DNA of 64,000 nucleotides from Atrichornis clamosus. Taxonomy: Eukaryota > Chordata > Aves > Passeriformes > Menuridae. Location of the stretch: assembly GCA_013400975.1 (NCBI GenBank), contig WBMZ01003297.1:1-64000 (forward strand), given 5' to 3'. Shown piece after piece: positions 11,501 through 23,736 of this stretch (positions are counted from its first letter, which is position 1; every line of letters begins with the position of its first letter). The translations under genes were made by a program, and so were the position numbers. The notes under the pieces are model-generated. The model ran no database searches, was not told the origin of the DNA, and saw nothing but the letters and a program-made list of their open reading frames with translations.

Positions 11501-14494
11501 GTGCGAAAAGACCCTAGGTCTTGTAAGATTTTTAGCTTCTGAAAAGTCATGCTCCAGGGAAATTTATTGCTATCTATTTTACAATATTCTGAGATCATAG
11601 ATTAATTATCCAATATCAGAGCTATCCACAGCAAGAGTCACAACTTTGGTAAAAGGTCCAACATAGGGGATTGAGGAATAATGAAACCAAGATTTCAACA
11701 ATGCTAGGATCCATCATTCCAAAGAGGAAAACCAAGATGCATAAACTTCACAGAGATAAAGGAAAAAGAAAAAACTATTTCATCTGGTATTGCTCAGAGA
11801 AATAACATCTGGAAAATGCACACTGCTGATGTGAGGTGAAGAGCTCTGTTATGTGAATATCAACCAACATAAGGACAATTAAAAATAAACTAATAAAATA
11901 ATTTGACTGTCATCAGAACACAAAGGAAACTAGTCTAGATAAAATGTCATATACTGATATACATGGTGCCATAATAGGTCACACATCATCAGTTCCAGTG
12001 TTCAAGAGTCACTGAACACATACAAAATTTTCAAGAATCAGAAACACATGTGTCGTACATGGCCATCTGCAATATTATAAACATTAACTCTCCTCGCTTT
12101 GCTGAAACAAGTTAAAACAGATTAAAGTAATTGGAAGGACATTTTTCATAAATTGAATGCTGGCACACTGAGTGTTATCAAGATAAATGCTCTGCTCAGG
12201 GTAGTTCTCTCTGTTCTGTCCACTGATTGCCTTGAGCAGAGAGAAAACATTACCAGACATCCAAGTGGTAATTGGCAGATTTATCTGGAGTGAAGAATTC
12301 ACTGGAGTTCAGAGGAGAAATCAACGCCGCAGCCCTTCTACCCTCACCCTTCCCAGTCCTCCCACGAACATCCAAGTGCAGAGGAGCAGGAATCAATGCT
12401 GCCTGCCTGGGTGGGAGAAAAGTTACATCAATCCTTCATGGGGTTAAGGAAAGTTGAGGGAGTTCAGTATCTCTTGCCATCAACACCTTCAAACGTGAGA
12501 TAAAGACCTTTCTTTCCAGCCAGCATCGACACTGTACCTATTTTCAGGCCCATTCTCTTGATTTGCTCAAATTATTGCTGCAATTAAGTGCAGACAAAGG
12601 AAAGCCAGCTTCAAGATTCCCATTGTATTTATATTTGACATTAAGACTGACTCATCATGGGCAAGACTAAACAAACAGAGTCATTTAAGGAAAAATCTAC
12701 AGCTCACCTCATGTTTGCAAGACGTAAGGAGGTTGTTGATGCTTGGTGTTTGGTAGGTATGTTAAGCCTTATCTTGGAAAATAATAATAAAAGGGCTTGT
12801 TCCTTCTCTGTATCCAAAAGGAATTAACAAGTTTGGATTATTTCTGTGGAGGAAAAGAACAGTTGGGAGTGTCAAGCAGAAATGAAACCTTGAACTGGTA
12901 CAGCCTTGGAAATCTTAGGGTGCAGATCATTTTCTGAGGAAGGTTTCAATTAGCAGACACCCATTGAGAGGAATTAAGGACATGCACTGGAGATGTAAGG
13001 TGACAAATTCATGCCACAAGCAGTAGTTTTGTCAGAGCTTTGTTTTATGCTGTCTGTCCCTTCAGCCACGCTACAAATCACTCCAGAGATTGATTTTTCT
13101 CCACCTGAAAAAAAACTTGAAGGCCTGCAAGCAGTGGGGAAAGGTCTGTGGTACAGGCACAGGAGATCTGGATGAAGAGGTCATTTTCCTTTATTTAAGG
13201 ACTGCTGGAAAGAAACTTGATCATGATGTCTCTGGTTAATACAAAAACTATTCACTCTTGAAGGAAGCAAGAGTACATGTTCAGATATCCATTTTTGGAC
13301 ACATAAATTTGGAGGTAATTGTGAATGCACAGCATGAAATAGCTTTCAGCTCAAAGTGAACCCTACCAGTGTGTTCCTTCCACTGGCCCTACTTCCATAA
13401 CTTCTCTGGTTAACAGCAAAGAAACTTGATATGGGCTTGGAAAATGCTGTGGAAGGAACCAGTTGTTCAGTTCCAGCATTCTGCCCTGAAGGCACTGAAA
13501 TAATGTCAGAAATAACTGATTTCTCTGACAAAAATAAAGTAAACGCCAAAACATACCAGTAGAGCAGTGAAATGCAAATGTTGGGGATAGAAATGAACAG
13601 AAAACTAAACATTATTCACTCTAGACTATTTATGTTATAAATAGTAATTGTTAATTGTTTTAGTCAGCACCAAGAATTATTTGTTTAGTGGCTCATTATA
13701 GAGGGGTTTTTTAATCATGAGAACAGAGACACAAATATAACATGGCAGATCTGCGCTTAAAATTCTGTGTTTAGGTAAGAGTTTCCTCACTGACCCTGAA
13801 GTTATGGTTTCTAAAACTAAGAAATCTCTTTTTCCCAGTAAACTCTGTTGTTAAAAGGGGAAACTTGGATGACTGTACAAAGTTTGTACAAATAAATTAT
13901 CTGTTTGTTTTGTTGGTGGAAGGACATGATCCAGACTTAGAAGCACGGTGGCCCCTTGTAAAGGAAGAACCTGGGCTCCAGGGTGTCCTTCAGACCTCTG
14001 AGCCCTCAAGTGGTGAGACCATTTGAGAAAGGCACTTTGCAGGTGGAACTTTACAATCCCTCTCTTGGAAACCTTACAGAATTCCCATCTCACGTCTCAG
14101 TGGTTTTAAGATTACCTCAGGAACATTTCTGATCCTGCAGTGAATCCTGTGAGGCATGGACACCATCGTCATTCCAGCTGTGGAGGTGTTGCTTTCTTTC
14201 ACTGAGCTCTCAAGGCATTTATTCAGGTTTATGCTGAACTTCTATAACCCTGAAAAAGCTGCTGGTTGCTCTACCTACAGTGCCACTAGATTCCCAAAAA
14301 CAAAAGTGGAAATCAGTGTGGGTAGGAGTGTCCATTACCTCATTAACAGAGATGAAGTTGTCTCTTCACTCTCACCTGAGTTTGAACTCACAGAGAGGTG
14401 AGGCTCAGCCCTCTAATCCTTTGCAGTGTTTATGTGTTGATTTACTCTTTGGCTTAAGTCTGGGATGAGCCTCTGGATGTTTAGATGGACAACA

Positions 14495-14580
14495 CCACTC
14501 ATTCCAACTCTCTGCCGTGGGCAGGGACACCTTCCACTAGACCAGGTTGCTCCAAGCCTCGTCCAACCTGGCCTCGAATC
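14495..14580 (-). mobile_element. CR1 LINE scrap
   Basis: An internal piece of a CR1 3' UTR in reverse complement: 'cactcattccaactc', 'gtgggcagggacaccttcca', 'ccaggttgctccaagcctcg', 'tccaacctggcctcgaa'. Both the 3' tip with its short repeats and the 5' part are missing or unrecognisable, so it looks like a broken older copy. A 167-codon minus-strand frame here is a by-product of the repeat. Confidence 0.85.
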
Positions 14581-15195
14581 CAGTCCTTCCTGCTTTCTTC
14601 TGTCAGCTGCCCAACCACTGGAGCATCTCCACAGAGTTCTGAGCCCCACGTTTACCCTTCTGGAGGAGTTCCAGCAGAGAGAGCCTCTGCCCTCATCCCG
14701 TGTCCACTCCTGTCTCTCCTCACTCCACATTAATCCGGCAGCATTCCTGCTCAGTAAGGTGTAACCCAGGAGCAGGGAGCAAGATAACACAGTAGATATT
14801 GAAGACAACCCATTTTGCACTGGAAGAAAACGGAAAAGCAGTTCTTCTTCACAGACCAGCCTCAATAAGAACAGATAATTAACAGGCCTGTCTGTCAGCA
14901 AAAACCAGATAAACAACCTGTGCTACCCACGCATTTCTGTTTTTAGGCCTTCCTTGTGATCAAGGTGGAGGCATATGTTGTACAGAAGAAAGTACAGATA
15001 TAAAGAGCCGCTATTACCTTTGAGGAACATATTGCCATGATTGGAACGCTACATCCAGTGAAGAATTCATATTTTAGCATTCACGGAGGTCATACAAATT
15101 ATTCAAGGGGAGGAAAGCACGCCCTGCACTGAGAAGGTGTTTAGTCCAGTAGCTCAGTTGGTGGAGAGATCAAGAGGAGAAATAATTCTCTTACA
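14581..15195. other. Intergenic DNA, nothing recognised
   Basis: Moderately GC-rich at 14581-14780, then AT-rich. No recognised gene or repeat. The first part may belong to a repeat I cannot name. Confidence 0.5.
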
Positions 15196-16265
15196 GGAAA
15201 TGTCAAACAACCTGTGATCGTTGACCCTGGCTGAGCCCCAGGTGTCCACTAAAGCTGCTCTGTCACTCATCTCCTCAGCTGGGCAGGGGAGGGAAAATAC
15301 AAGGGAAGGCTTGTGGGTCGAGATAAGGGCAAGGAGAGATCCCTCACCAGTTACCATCATGGGCAAAACAGACCTGACTGAGGGAAATCAAATTAATTCA
15401 TTACCAGTTAAATCAGCAGGGTAATGAGAAACAAAACCGCCTCTCAAAACACCTTCCCTCCACCCTGCCCTTCTTCCTGCACACAACTTCACTCCCAAAT
15501 TCTCCACCTTCTCCCTTCAAAGAGCAGGGTTATAAGGAGTGGTGGCTATGGTCAGTCTATCACACATTATCTCTGCCACTCCTTCCTCAAAGGGGTGACT
15601 CCTCACACTCTTCCCCTGCTCCAGCCTGGGGTCCTGGACAGTTCTTCATGAACTTCTCCAATGGTTCCTCCCATGGGACTCACCCTTCAGGATCAGGCTG
15701 CTCCAGCACAAATCCTGCCAGCAAACATGCTCCAAAGTGGGCTTCTCTCTCCACTGGGCCACAGGTCCTCCAGGACCCTGCTCCAGCACAGGCTTCCCAT
15801 GGGGCCACATCCTCCTCTCAGGCATTCCTCTGCTCCGTCCTGGGCTCCTGCATGGGCTGCAAGTGCATCTCTGCTCCCCCATGGACCTCCCTGGGCTGCA
15901 GGGGCACAGCTGCCTCTCCATGGGCTGCCCCCTGGCCTCCAGGGGAATCTCAGCTCCTGCACCTGGAGCCGTTCCTGTCCCTCCTTCTGCACTGCCCTGG
16001 GGGCTGCAAGGCTGTTCCTCTCACATGTTCCCACACCTTTCCCCAGCTACAGTTGTTGCTGCCCTGTTCTTACACGCATTATCCCAGAGTCACTGCTGGG
16101 CTCAGCCTTGGCCAGCGACAGCTCAGTCTTGGAGCCAGCTGGAATTGGCTCCACGGGCACAGGGGAAGCTTCCAGCAGCTTCTCAAAGAAGCCACCACTG
16201 TTGCCTCTCCACAACCAAAACCTGGCCATGCAAACTCAATCCACCACATAAATCCTTCACCATGT
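15196..16265 (-). mobile_element. GC-rich interspersed repeat, probably ERV/LTR-derived
   Basis: A block of about 1.07 kb, much richer in GC than its surroundings. I recognise it as a dispersed repeat family common in bird genomes. Landmarks on the plus strand, in order, are 'gctgctctgtcactcatctc', 'tcagctgggcaggggaggga', 'cttgtgggtcgagataaggg', 'gtaatgagaaacaaaacc', 'cacattatctctgccactcc', 'cactcttcccctgctccag', 'ggagccagctggaattggct' and 'ccaaaacctggccatgcaaa'. Near-repeats of 'catgggctgc' and 'gctccagcac' recur within it. From memory the family is retrovirus/LTR-related with sense on the minus strand, but this class and orientation are inferred. I see no gag, pol or env reading frame. Frames of up to 218 codons are open in all three plus-strand frames at once, which reflects low stop density and not a gene. 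Confidence 0.62.
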
Positions 16266-17021
16266 TCATTTGGGATCTTCAAGCTGAGATTGAAATAGAA
16301 GAAAAGGTCACTTTGATAATTGTTTCACGTTGTGTTTGTGACACTTCCAGAATACATCTCAGTTTAAGCCTAGCATTGCCTAATCAATATTGAATCAAAG
16401 ACTGAATAATTACTTCAATACGCATTTTTAAATTAACCTAAGCTACCAGCTAAGTTCTTTGGACTAGAGATGGAACATAACATGCCTGCATTGCCCTCAT
16501 AATGTTCAGGGTACTTTTTGCCGAGCATTAAGATAAAGATAATAATGAATATTCATGTTCCAGAGTTCTGTGTCTCCTGGGTGCGTTCAGCAGGATTTAA
16601 ATTTCCCTTGGTGGAAAATTGGGCAGACATATTTGTGTGTCTGTGATTTGCTTTGGCTTAGTTTCATTGCCCAGAGCCCGAGGCAGGGCAGGAGCAGCAC
16701 AGGTCAGCGTGCACCAGGCAGACAGAGAACAGTACCTGCTCAGAGCCTTCACTGCTGTGTTCACAGAATGCATCAGGCTGGGATTCAGGAATAAATCACA
16801 GGGATGGCAGCCATCCACTCTTTGAAGCTTTTATATTTGCTCAGATCCCACCTGGCATCCCCCCACCTGCTCCTATGGAGCTGCAGCCTCAGGTTCCTCC
16901 ATACCCACAGCACCTTATCAGAAATGAAATTAAAAGCATCTCATTCTACAGCTACTAGGCCAATAGGTTGCTCAAAATCGTGGGGCTTGGTTGGCAGGTG
17001 CAAACTTGTTTCTTTGTACAA
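16266..17021. other. Intergenic DNA, nothing recognised
   Basis: Unique-looking DNA between the GC-rich repeat and the CR1 cluster. Mixed frames of 73-93 codons at 16555-17085 overlap on both strands and show no protein family pattern. Confidence 0.5.
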
Positions 17022-17330
17022 CAAATCACTGAATTATTTATGTTGGAAAAGACCTCTGAGACCATCAAGTCCAACCTGTTCCTGACCCCCACATTGTCAC
17101 CCAGCCCAGAGCACTGAGTGCCACGTCCTGTCCTTCCTTGGACACCTCCAGGGATGGGGACTCCAACACCTCCCTTGGCAGCCCTTTCCAATGCTTAACA
17201 ATCTTTTCCTTGAAGAAATTCTTCCTGATGCCCAACCTGAACCTCCCCTGGAAGAGCTTGTGGCCTTTTCCTCTCTTCGTGTCACTTGTTCCCTGAGAAA
17301 AGAGGCTGACTCCCATCTTGCTACCCTACA
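17022..17330 (-). mobile_element. CR1 LINE, 3' end (divergent subfamily)
   Basis: Reverse complement of a CR1 3' end from a different subfamily than most copies here. Landmarks are 'aaatcactgaattatttatg', 'ttggaaaagacctctgagac', 'gagtgccacgtcctgtcc', 'cacctccagggatgggga', 'gcagccctttccaatg', 'gaagaaattcttcctgatgc' and 'aacctgaacctcccctgg'. The left end is the element's 3' terminus. It stops near 17330, probably by 5' truncation. The overlapping frames here (78-87 codons, both strands) are the repeat itself. Confidence 0.92.
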
Positions 17331-17460
17331 CAGTCTTGGTGTGGAGCTGGCCTGTATCATCCTACCCCAAAAACAATTTTACATTTGTCTGAAATCTATT
17401 CTCAATATTAAGATATGTAGGATTTAATGACCAGCCCCAGGATTTTCCGCTCACTACAAG

Positions 17461-17913
17461 AAAACCATTTAGGGCAACAGAGCTGGGGAAGGGCCTGGAG
17501 CACAAGTCTAATGAGAAGTAGTTGAGGGAGCTGGGGGTGTCTCAGCCTGGAGAAAATGAAGCTCAAGGGGAACCTTCTCACTCTTTACAAGTACCTGAAA
17601 GAAGGCTGTTGACCGGTGGGTTTCAGTCTCCTCTCCCAGGAAACAAGTGGCAGGATGAAAGGAAATGCCCTAAAGTTGTTCCAGGAGAGGTTTGGATTGT
17701 ATACTGGGGAACATTTCTTCACAGAAATAGTTGCCAGGCATTGTAACAAGCTGCCCAGGGCAGTGGTGGAGTCACCATCCCTGGAAGTGTTCAAAAAACA
17801 TGTGGATGTGGCACTTGAGGACATGATTTAGTGGTGAACCTGGTGGTGGTGCTGGGTTGACCACTGGACTTGAGGATTTTAGAGATCTTTTACAACCTTT
17901 CTGTGATTCTATA
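17461..17913 (+). mobile_element. CR1 LINE, 3' end, ~450 bp
   Basis: The most complete plus-strand CR1 fragment here, covering the C-terminal end of ORF2 and the 3' UTR. Landmarks are 'ggcaacagagctggggaagg', 'cctggagcacaagtct', 'ctcagcctggagaaaatgaa', 'acaagtacctgaaagaagg', 'cccaggaaacaagtggcagg', 'catccctggaagtgttcaaa' and 'gtggatgtggcacttgag', ending 'ctgtgattctataa'. It serves as the in-window reference showing the deletion in the copy at 935-1321. The ORF2 remnant is interrupted by stops and frameshifts. Confidence 0.94.
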
Positions 17914-17984
17914 AAGTTCAAGGCCAGGAGGGACCATGACTTTTATTCTGACCTCCTTTATATTACAAGTCCTAAAATGAGGAT
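17914..17984 (-). mobile_element. Old CR1 tail fragment
   Basis: The plus strand reads 'agttcaaggccaggaggg', 'accatgac' and 'ctgacctcctttatattaca'. This is the reverse complement of the 3' end of an older CR1 lineage, widespread in birds and other sauropsids (typical form 'ttaaggccagaagggacc'). It abuts the tail of the plus-strand copy, so the two elements meet tail to tail. Confidence 0.6.
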
Positions 17985-20900
17985 GCACAGTTAGTAGATA
18001 CATTTGGTAGATTCATCTTCCTGTGTTTCAGTTTCTCACCAAAACAAGCCCAATAATTAAGGGAGCCTGTGCTCACCAAGTAGGTGTTGCAAAAATTAAC
18101 TAAATTCATATTCAGAAGATAGAGCTCTGTATTAATGAGACTGAAAATAAAATCCAGAAGAAAGTGGATTATTTTGAACCACATGTACAGAAGGCAGAAG
18201 CATCACTCATGGTAGAGGGAGGAAGATGAAGAATGAACTCTTTTAAGGGGTGCTGTCCAACCGAGGCTGGGTATGAGGTAGAGCTCCTGCAAGAAGAAAG
18301 CAAGATGTGATTCTCTAATATTTTAAAACACAGGCACGTAATGGATGCCAGAATTCGATAACCTTCCTTTTCCTTTTTCTAGTAGTAAATTTGCATCCAC
18401 AATGATGTTCCTTGAAAAGAAGAGAAGGGTGTTGTGTGCATGTGCTTTTATACAAGCACAGTTCTTGTTCGATTGGGTTTCTTTCCTTTCCTACAGTGTG
18501 AACATTCCTGGTTCTTCTAGAATAGCTTTCACACCTCTTGTGATTTTCAGGTCTTCTTCTGCATCTCTTTCCTGTGCATGGCCAGAACTGCCTGGATTCT
18601 TGGTCATAAATGACAAAATCAGAGAACACAAGTTTTATTTGCATGAAACACTCATAACAGATTATATCAAAAATCATCATAGCAACATCAGCTTTTAGTC
18701 AGATCAACATCAGTAATGTTGCTATTAGGTTTTACACCTTTGAAAAATATTACCCCACAGACCTCATGCTATTCCTGATAAATTTCTGTTAGTTTGGTCA
18801 ATTCTTCGATATGGAAGTTGTACAAAGTCCATCCCTTTGAGCACATCTAAACGTTTCAGCCTAGCAGTGAATTAGTGTTTTCACCTGGTCCCATCTCTTT
18901 GTCATTTTGCCTAACTTCTGAGACACCACAGAAGGTCTCAGGCAGTGGTTCTGGTGCTCTGTCCATTCTTCCCTTTGGGAATTCAGCACAAAACAGGGAG
19001 TAGAGCCAGTATCTCCAAGGATTTTGATTTCCCTCCCTGGCTCTTCCCTTGCCTGACATAACACACATCCATACTCCCTGCCTAACATAAGTTACTAAAC
19101 TCTGAGTGGGTTGCTAAAAACATGTGCTACTGTCTTTATATGCATATCTACAATGCAGTTGATTTTTACATAAAATACCTCTTTTTAGGCTACAGATTTG
19201 ACATTTATTGCCTAGGTAGGTGAACTGACGAGCAAAAACCTTTGGATGTGTTTGCTTATGTAAAATATTTTGTCAGATTAGCGGCAACAGTTACACAGCC
19301 AACATATTTAGTGTATTTGTAATTAATTTTCAAATAATGTTCTTCACTTAAGGAAAAACTTCTAAGTGCCAATTAACTACAAAGAAAATTTTGGATTTAA
19401 TTCTATCTGTATTCATTAGACAACTTGGTACAGGTTTAAATCCACTAAACATCCAGTATTTAAGGGTGCAGCCTTGCACCACCTGAGGTTAATCAATTAC
19501 AAGTTCCATCTTGCTTTTTTTAACGTTTTAAAACCTTATAACCTATAGACTAATGAGAATTTCACTTTATTTATCTGAAAAAAAGGTGATGCTTAGATGC
19601 CACGTAGGTTGAACACACATATCACAACAGGAGATGCAGACAGGATGTGAAGATGAATATGTATATGCTACCTAATGCACAGAGACAGAAATTTCAATTT
19701 GCAGATTGCAGGAAAAAATACTCCTGTAAAACCAACCAAAATATGCCACCAGTTATTTAACAAACACAAGTAGAATGATACTTTGATTTCCTGCCATATA
19801 TGATTAATAGCACTGTGTCCCAAAACAGGAACCTTTAAACCTTAATCATCCTCAGCACACATGGGCACAATGGAGGGCAGAGACATCTCCTCTCTAAAAC
19901 ACAGAGGAAAATGTTCCTGCCACTAGGGTGTGAACCCAGGACATGGGAATCCTGCATTTAATTAACTTCTTAATCACCATCTTCCTGCAAATCACCTGGC
20001 AGATTACTGAGCACCAAGAGAGAAAAATCTTCCTTCTGTCTTCAAGAGCTGTTGCCGTGATAAATGTTTATTTAAAGTTACAGGTGCTTTTGTAGTAGAT
20101 ACAGTGACTTCAGATAAATCTGCTAAATTTGAGGGTAGATGAGTAACTGCAGGAGAATCATTCTTAATAAATACACTTGCTCATCCAGGGCCAACTTTAA
20201 AAATTCTGCTATAAACCCAAAAGTCATCATAAAACTCATCCCTGAAATTTGTCAAGATAGAAGACATTCGCATAGTTCTGCAGACAGACAAAATATGTCA
20301 GTCCAAAAAGGGTTTTTCTTCCTATATACAGAATGAAATAGTCAGAGGTAGTATTAATTTATTCTCATCTTCTTTATTTTCAACAGATTTCTAAGGCAAA
20401 CAGAGTTAGAAGATTAAAAATTAAGAGATTTAGACACTTTTCCTTGAGTGCTCTTCAACACCAGGTTCTCAGTTTTCTTATAAAATTAACATATTCTCTC
20501 AACTGCTCTTCAAATGCTCTTCTTAATGGGAAAAATTTTCTGGGTATGTTGATTCCCAAGGCAAAATATCTTGGGGTTTCTTCAATAACTGCTAAAAATT
20601 AGCATCTATGTGATGGAGGAATTGTCTGAATGTTAACCTGGAATCAATGACTTGCTCTTCTGAAGGGGAAAAGCTGCAAGACAAGATTTGCATTTAAATC
20701 TTTCTGTTGTAGTCTGTTTTTAATTATTTTCAGAAGAGCCTTAAGTGTCTAATTCATAATCTAATAAAAGCAGTTGGTGTTTTCTTTGCTTTGAAGCCTT
20801 GTTAATGTTTCTAGAGGTTGACTAAAGTGAAGGAAACTGCCCAAGCAAGTCTGATTTCCTACTCAGAGGAGAGGAAATGTTGCATGAGGTGGTTTTGACA

Positions 20901-23736
20901 TCACCATGGCAGTGATCAAACACTACAACACGTATTGGGAGAACCTTGAAGATACTCAAAATTAAACTGGTTCAGGCTGTGAGCTACCAAGGGTGTAAAT
21001 TTCAAGCTCATTCTGCTTCGAGCAGGTTGGATTAGAGAGCTCCAGGCTTCCCTCCCGCCCCAAATCCTGCAGTAATTCAGCAGGAATTTGGGCACACCTG
21101 ACCTTCAAGACCCGCCTCGTGCCAAGTGCCTTTTGAGAAGGACATTGAACCTCCTGAGGTGCTGGCCAGGGGCTCTTTGTAGTGTCAGCAGAGCAGAAAG
21201 CAGAGGGTGAAGGATATGTACAACCCAAGGGTCAAGAAAACCTCCCCCAAATGCTGTGGGGCACGATGGTTTTCCTCACTTCTGCAGTTCCTGTTCAGGC
21301 ACAGGAGCGCGTTGGGAAGAGTTTCTGCTGCAGGAGAACTCACGGAGCCAAAACACATTAATCAAACCTCAAGAAAGCAGATTTTATCCCAGCATCTTGT
21401 CATCTCTGTGCTTCGTTTCCTCAAGCCTGTTGTAAATGTCACCTCTAAAATCCCATTAAAAATAGACCCCTTCAGGGCCTGGGCAAGGTCTCCTCAGAGC
21501 TGGATGTAGCACCAAGACCCTTTGGAATGCTGTACAAATATCCCCATCACAGCCTGGATGAAAAGTTAATTAATTTCAACATTGCCCTCTGTGGAACAGA
21601 AGGGGAGCAAACACAGCACCTACTTAAAGCAAATCATCATTTTTGATCTGAAAATGTGCAACTTTAAGCATAGACATATTTTAAATAGCAAGAATTACTT
21701 TGCAGGGCTAGAGAGGTTATAAACCATTTCTGTTTGCATTTCAGGAGCACCTACAATGCTTTGTTTTGAAAGCTTTGTATTAGCTTGTAAAATCAGCTCA
21801 GAAAAAGACATTGTTTTGTCATTGCCACTGCAATGATGGCACCTACTCATCTGTCTCTGTGCTGTGTTCTCTTTATATGAGAAGCTAAGATCCCACATAT
21901 TTTCTTCTTTCTCCTCCTACAGGCAGTGATTGGGGTGCAGACCTGCCTAATGGGAATGACAGTAGCTCTAAAAACATTTAAAATTCTCGAAAAATACCCC
22001 AGGAATTTTCTTCTGACAAAGCAGGTCCTTACCCTGCCCCTAATTCCCTCTCATCTGTGGTGTCTTTCTTTGAATTCTACAAGTGAAGGCTTCTCAAGCG
22101 TCCTTACATGCCAGCAAATTCTGGATACCTGCAGAAGGAGTGTTCAGTGATCCTGAGCTTGCACATCTTTGGTTGTTTTTTTTTAAATCAAAGTGTACAG
22201 AAAAGAGCAGCTGACACAGAGCTGTGGATCTGGCTGTCTGTGATTACTGGCAAGCTTGTTTGGTCCTGGATTCTTAAATTTTTAACCAACTACAGCCTTT
22301 GCATTTTATCCATGTATGAGTTGTAATTGATTCATGTGCTTCTCTGTCACCTTGGCAAATGTTTAATCTGAGGTCAAAGCTATTTTATTATGTTTATCTT
22401 CAGTCTCCAATACCTTCCACGTGTTAAGAGCTCTCATGGGAGAGAAGAACTAAAATAATTTTTTAAAGTTCATAAAATTGCTTAAGAAAACAAATAGTCA
22501 GAATTAATCTTCTATCACAAAATATTTCTTTTAATCCCCTGGTGTCCTGGAGGGCAGGAAGAGATTCCTGGAGGAGTGGTTGTCTTCACGGACACAGCTC
22601 ACAGGAACATTTTTAACTTTGCTGTCTTGAAAGTATCCAAACCCCTTCTAGCCAAGGTCAAAGCACGCAAATCCACTTATTTTTCACTTTCTCCTCTGTA
22701 GCAAACAACATAAAAATTTCATTAGTTCTGTCTCCTTTAAGCCTTGCCTTCTAGAAATAATGATAAAAAAATCCAAACCGCTTCAGCTTTGCATTTTATC
22801 AATTATATTAGTCAAGGGAGGGATTGATGATGACCCAGCCTGGGGCAAATGAGGGACATGTGGATGAATTTTCTGCACTTGAGAGAGGTCCTTAAGTTGG
22901 CAGCCCTGGGACAAGGATTTTCAAAGTGTCACCCCTCGGAGCAGATCAAGTTAATCTGAGTGGTTTGTAAAGTCTCATATCAGCTGGGACATCGTCTGCA
23001 ATGCCACTGGCAAAAATATCTCCCATTCAGCACTGGGCTTGGCATTGCTCAGTAGGAACTGTTCTTGGGGGCCAGAAGAAGTCTGGCAAATTTTCAGATT
23101 AAAAAAAATATACATGCAAACAACTCAAATTTGTTGATTCTGGGATATCAAACCTGAAACCTCTTAGATTCATCAAAGGTCTTTTCAAACAAACATCATC
23201 ACAGACTCATTTTTCCTTCTCTTTTTTGTTTCCTTTTTGTATTTCAAGAACTTTATATTTGAATGAATTTGGAATTGGACTTTAGGCCTGGAAACAGGTT
23301 ATTTGCAGTACTTAAATCTCCAAGTGCAACATGCCAGATTGACCGTCACGGAAGCAGGAACCTTTCCCCTTCCAAAATCACTTCATGTGGCAAGATGTGA
23401 CACAGAGAAAGACAAGCCTGAAGGAAAGGGACCTTTTAGTGAGAGTAAAAGTCACTGCTCAGCACTGGAGGAAAGAGTAGCAATTCAACACTTACACTGG
23501 TGTCAGGGTTTCAAATGAAGGTGGGGTGAGGATGGAAGGAAGGACATGGGACAACAGATTGAAGGGAACCAGCTCCAGAGCAGGGACTTCATTACTTTCT
23601 AGAAAATTCCCTGGAGACTTTCATGGATTCCTAGGCTTTATCCTATGCACACCCTTAAAAGCAAAAGTTACACACAAAGTAGAAGCTCTGCGTTTCCTGA
23701 TTCAGACACACAGCCCATGAAAGGCTGCACTGTTTT
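17985..23736. other. 5.7 kb without recognised repeats or genes
   Basis: The longest stretch of the window in which I see no transposon signature. Open frames (121 codons minus at 18315-18680; 117 plus at 18345-18698; 100 plus at 21207-21509) overlap other frames and show no known domain. A 6-bp stem with a 4-base loop (ggtgca/tgcacc) lies at 19465-19480. The long absence of insertions could reflect constraint or chance. Confidence 0.5.

Larger units (their letters stand above)
9764..14494. other. 4.7 kb of mostly unique DNA
   Basis: No gene or known transposon recognised. It contains a 23-bp near-palindrome (9881-9903), a short tandem repeat (10085-10124) and a very AT-rich part (11320-11500). 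A patch around 12300-12420 is GC-richer but unidentified. Open frames (108 codons minus at 10251-10577; 88 codons minus at 13346-13612) show no protein-like pattern. Confidence 0.5.

Noticed and set aside
14413..14916. 167-codon minus-strand frame
   Set aside because: It runs across a CR1 fragment in its sense orientation and then into unrelated DNA; a by-product of the repeat.
15648..16393. Overlapping frames of 196-218 codons on the plus strand and 91-113 on the minus strand, as a possible Ser/Pro/Leu/His-rich protein
   Set aside because: All frames are open at once because the GC-rich repeat has few stops. The sequence matches a dispersed repeat family and no protein domain is visible.
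19465..19480. 6-bp stem with a 4-base loop, as a possible RNA hairpin or terminator
   Set aside because: Far too short for a microRNA precursor; bacterial-type terminators do not apply to this genome, and such stems are common by chance.
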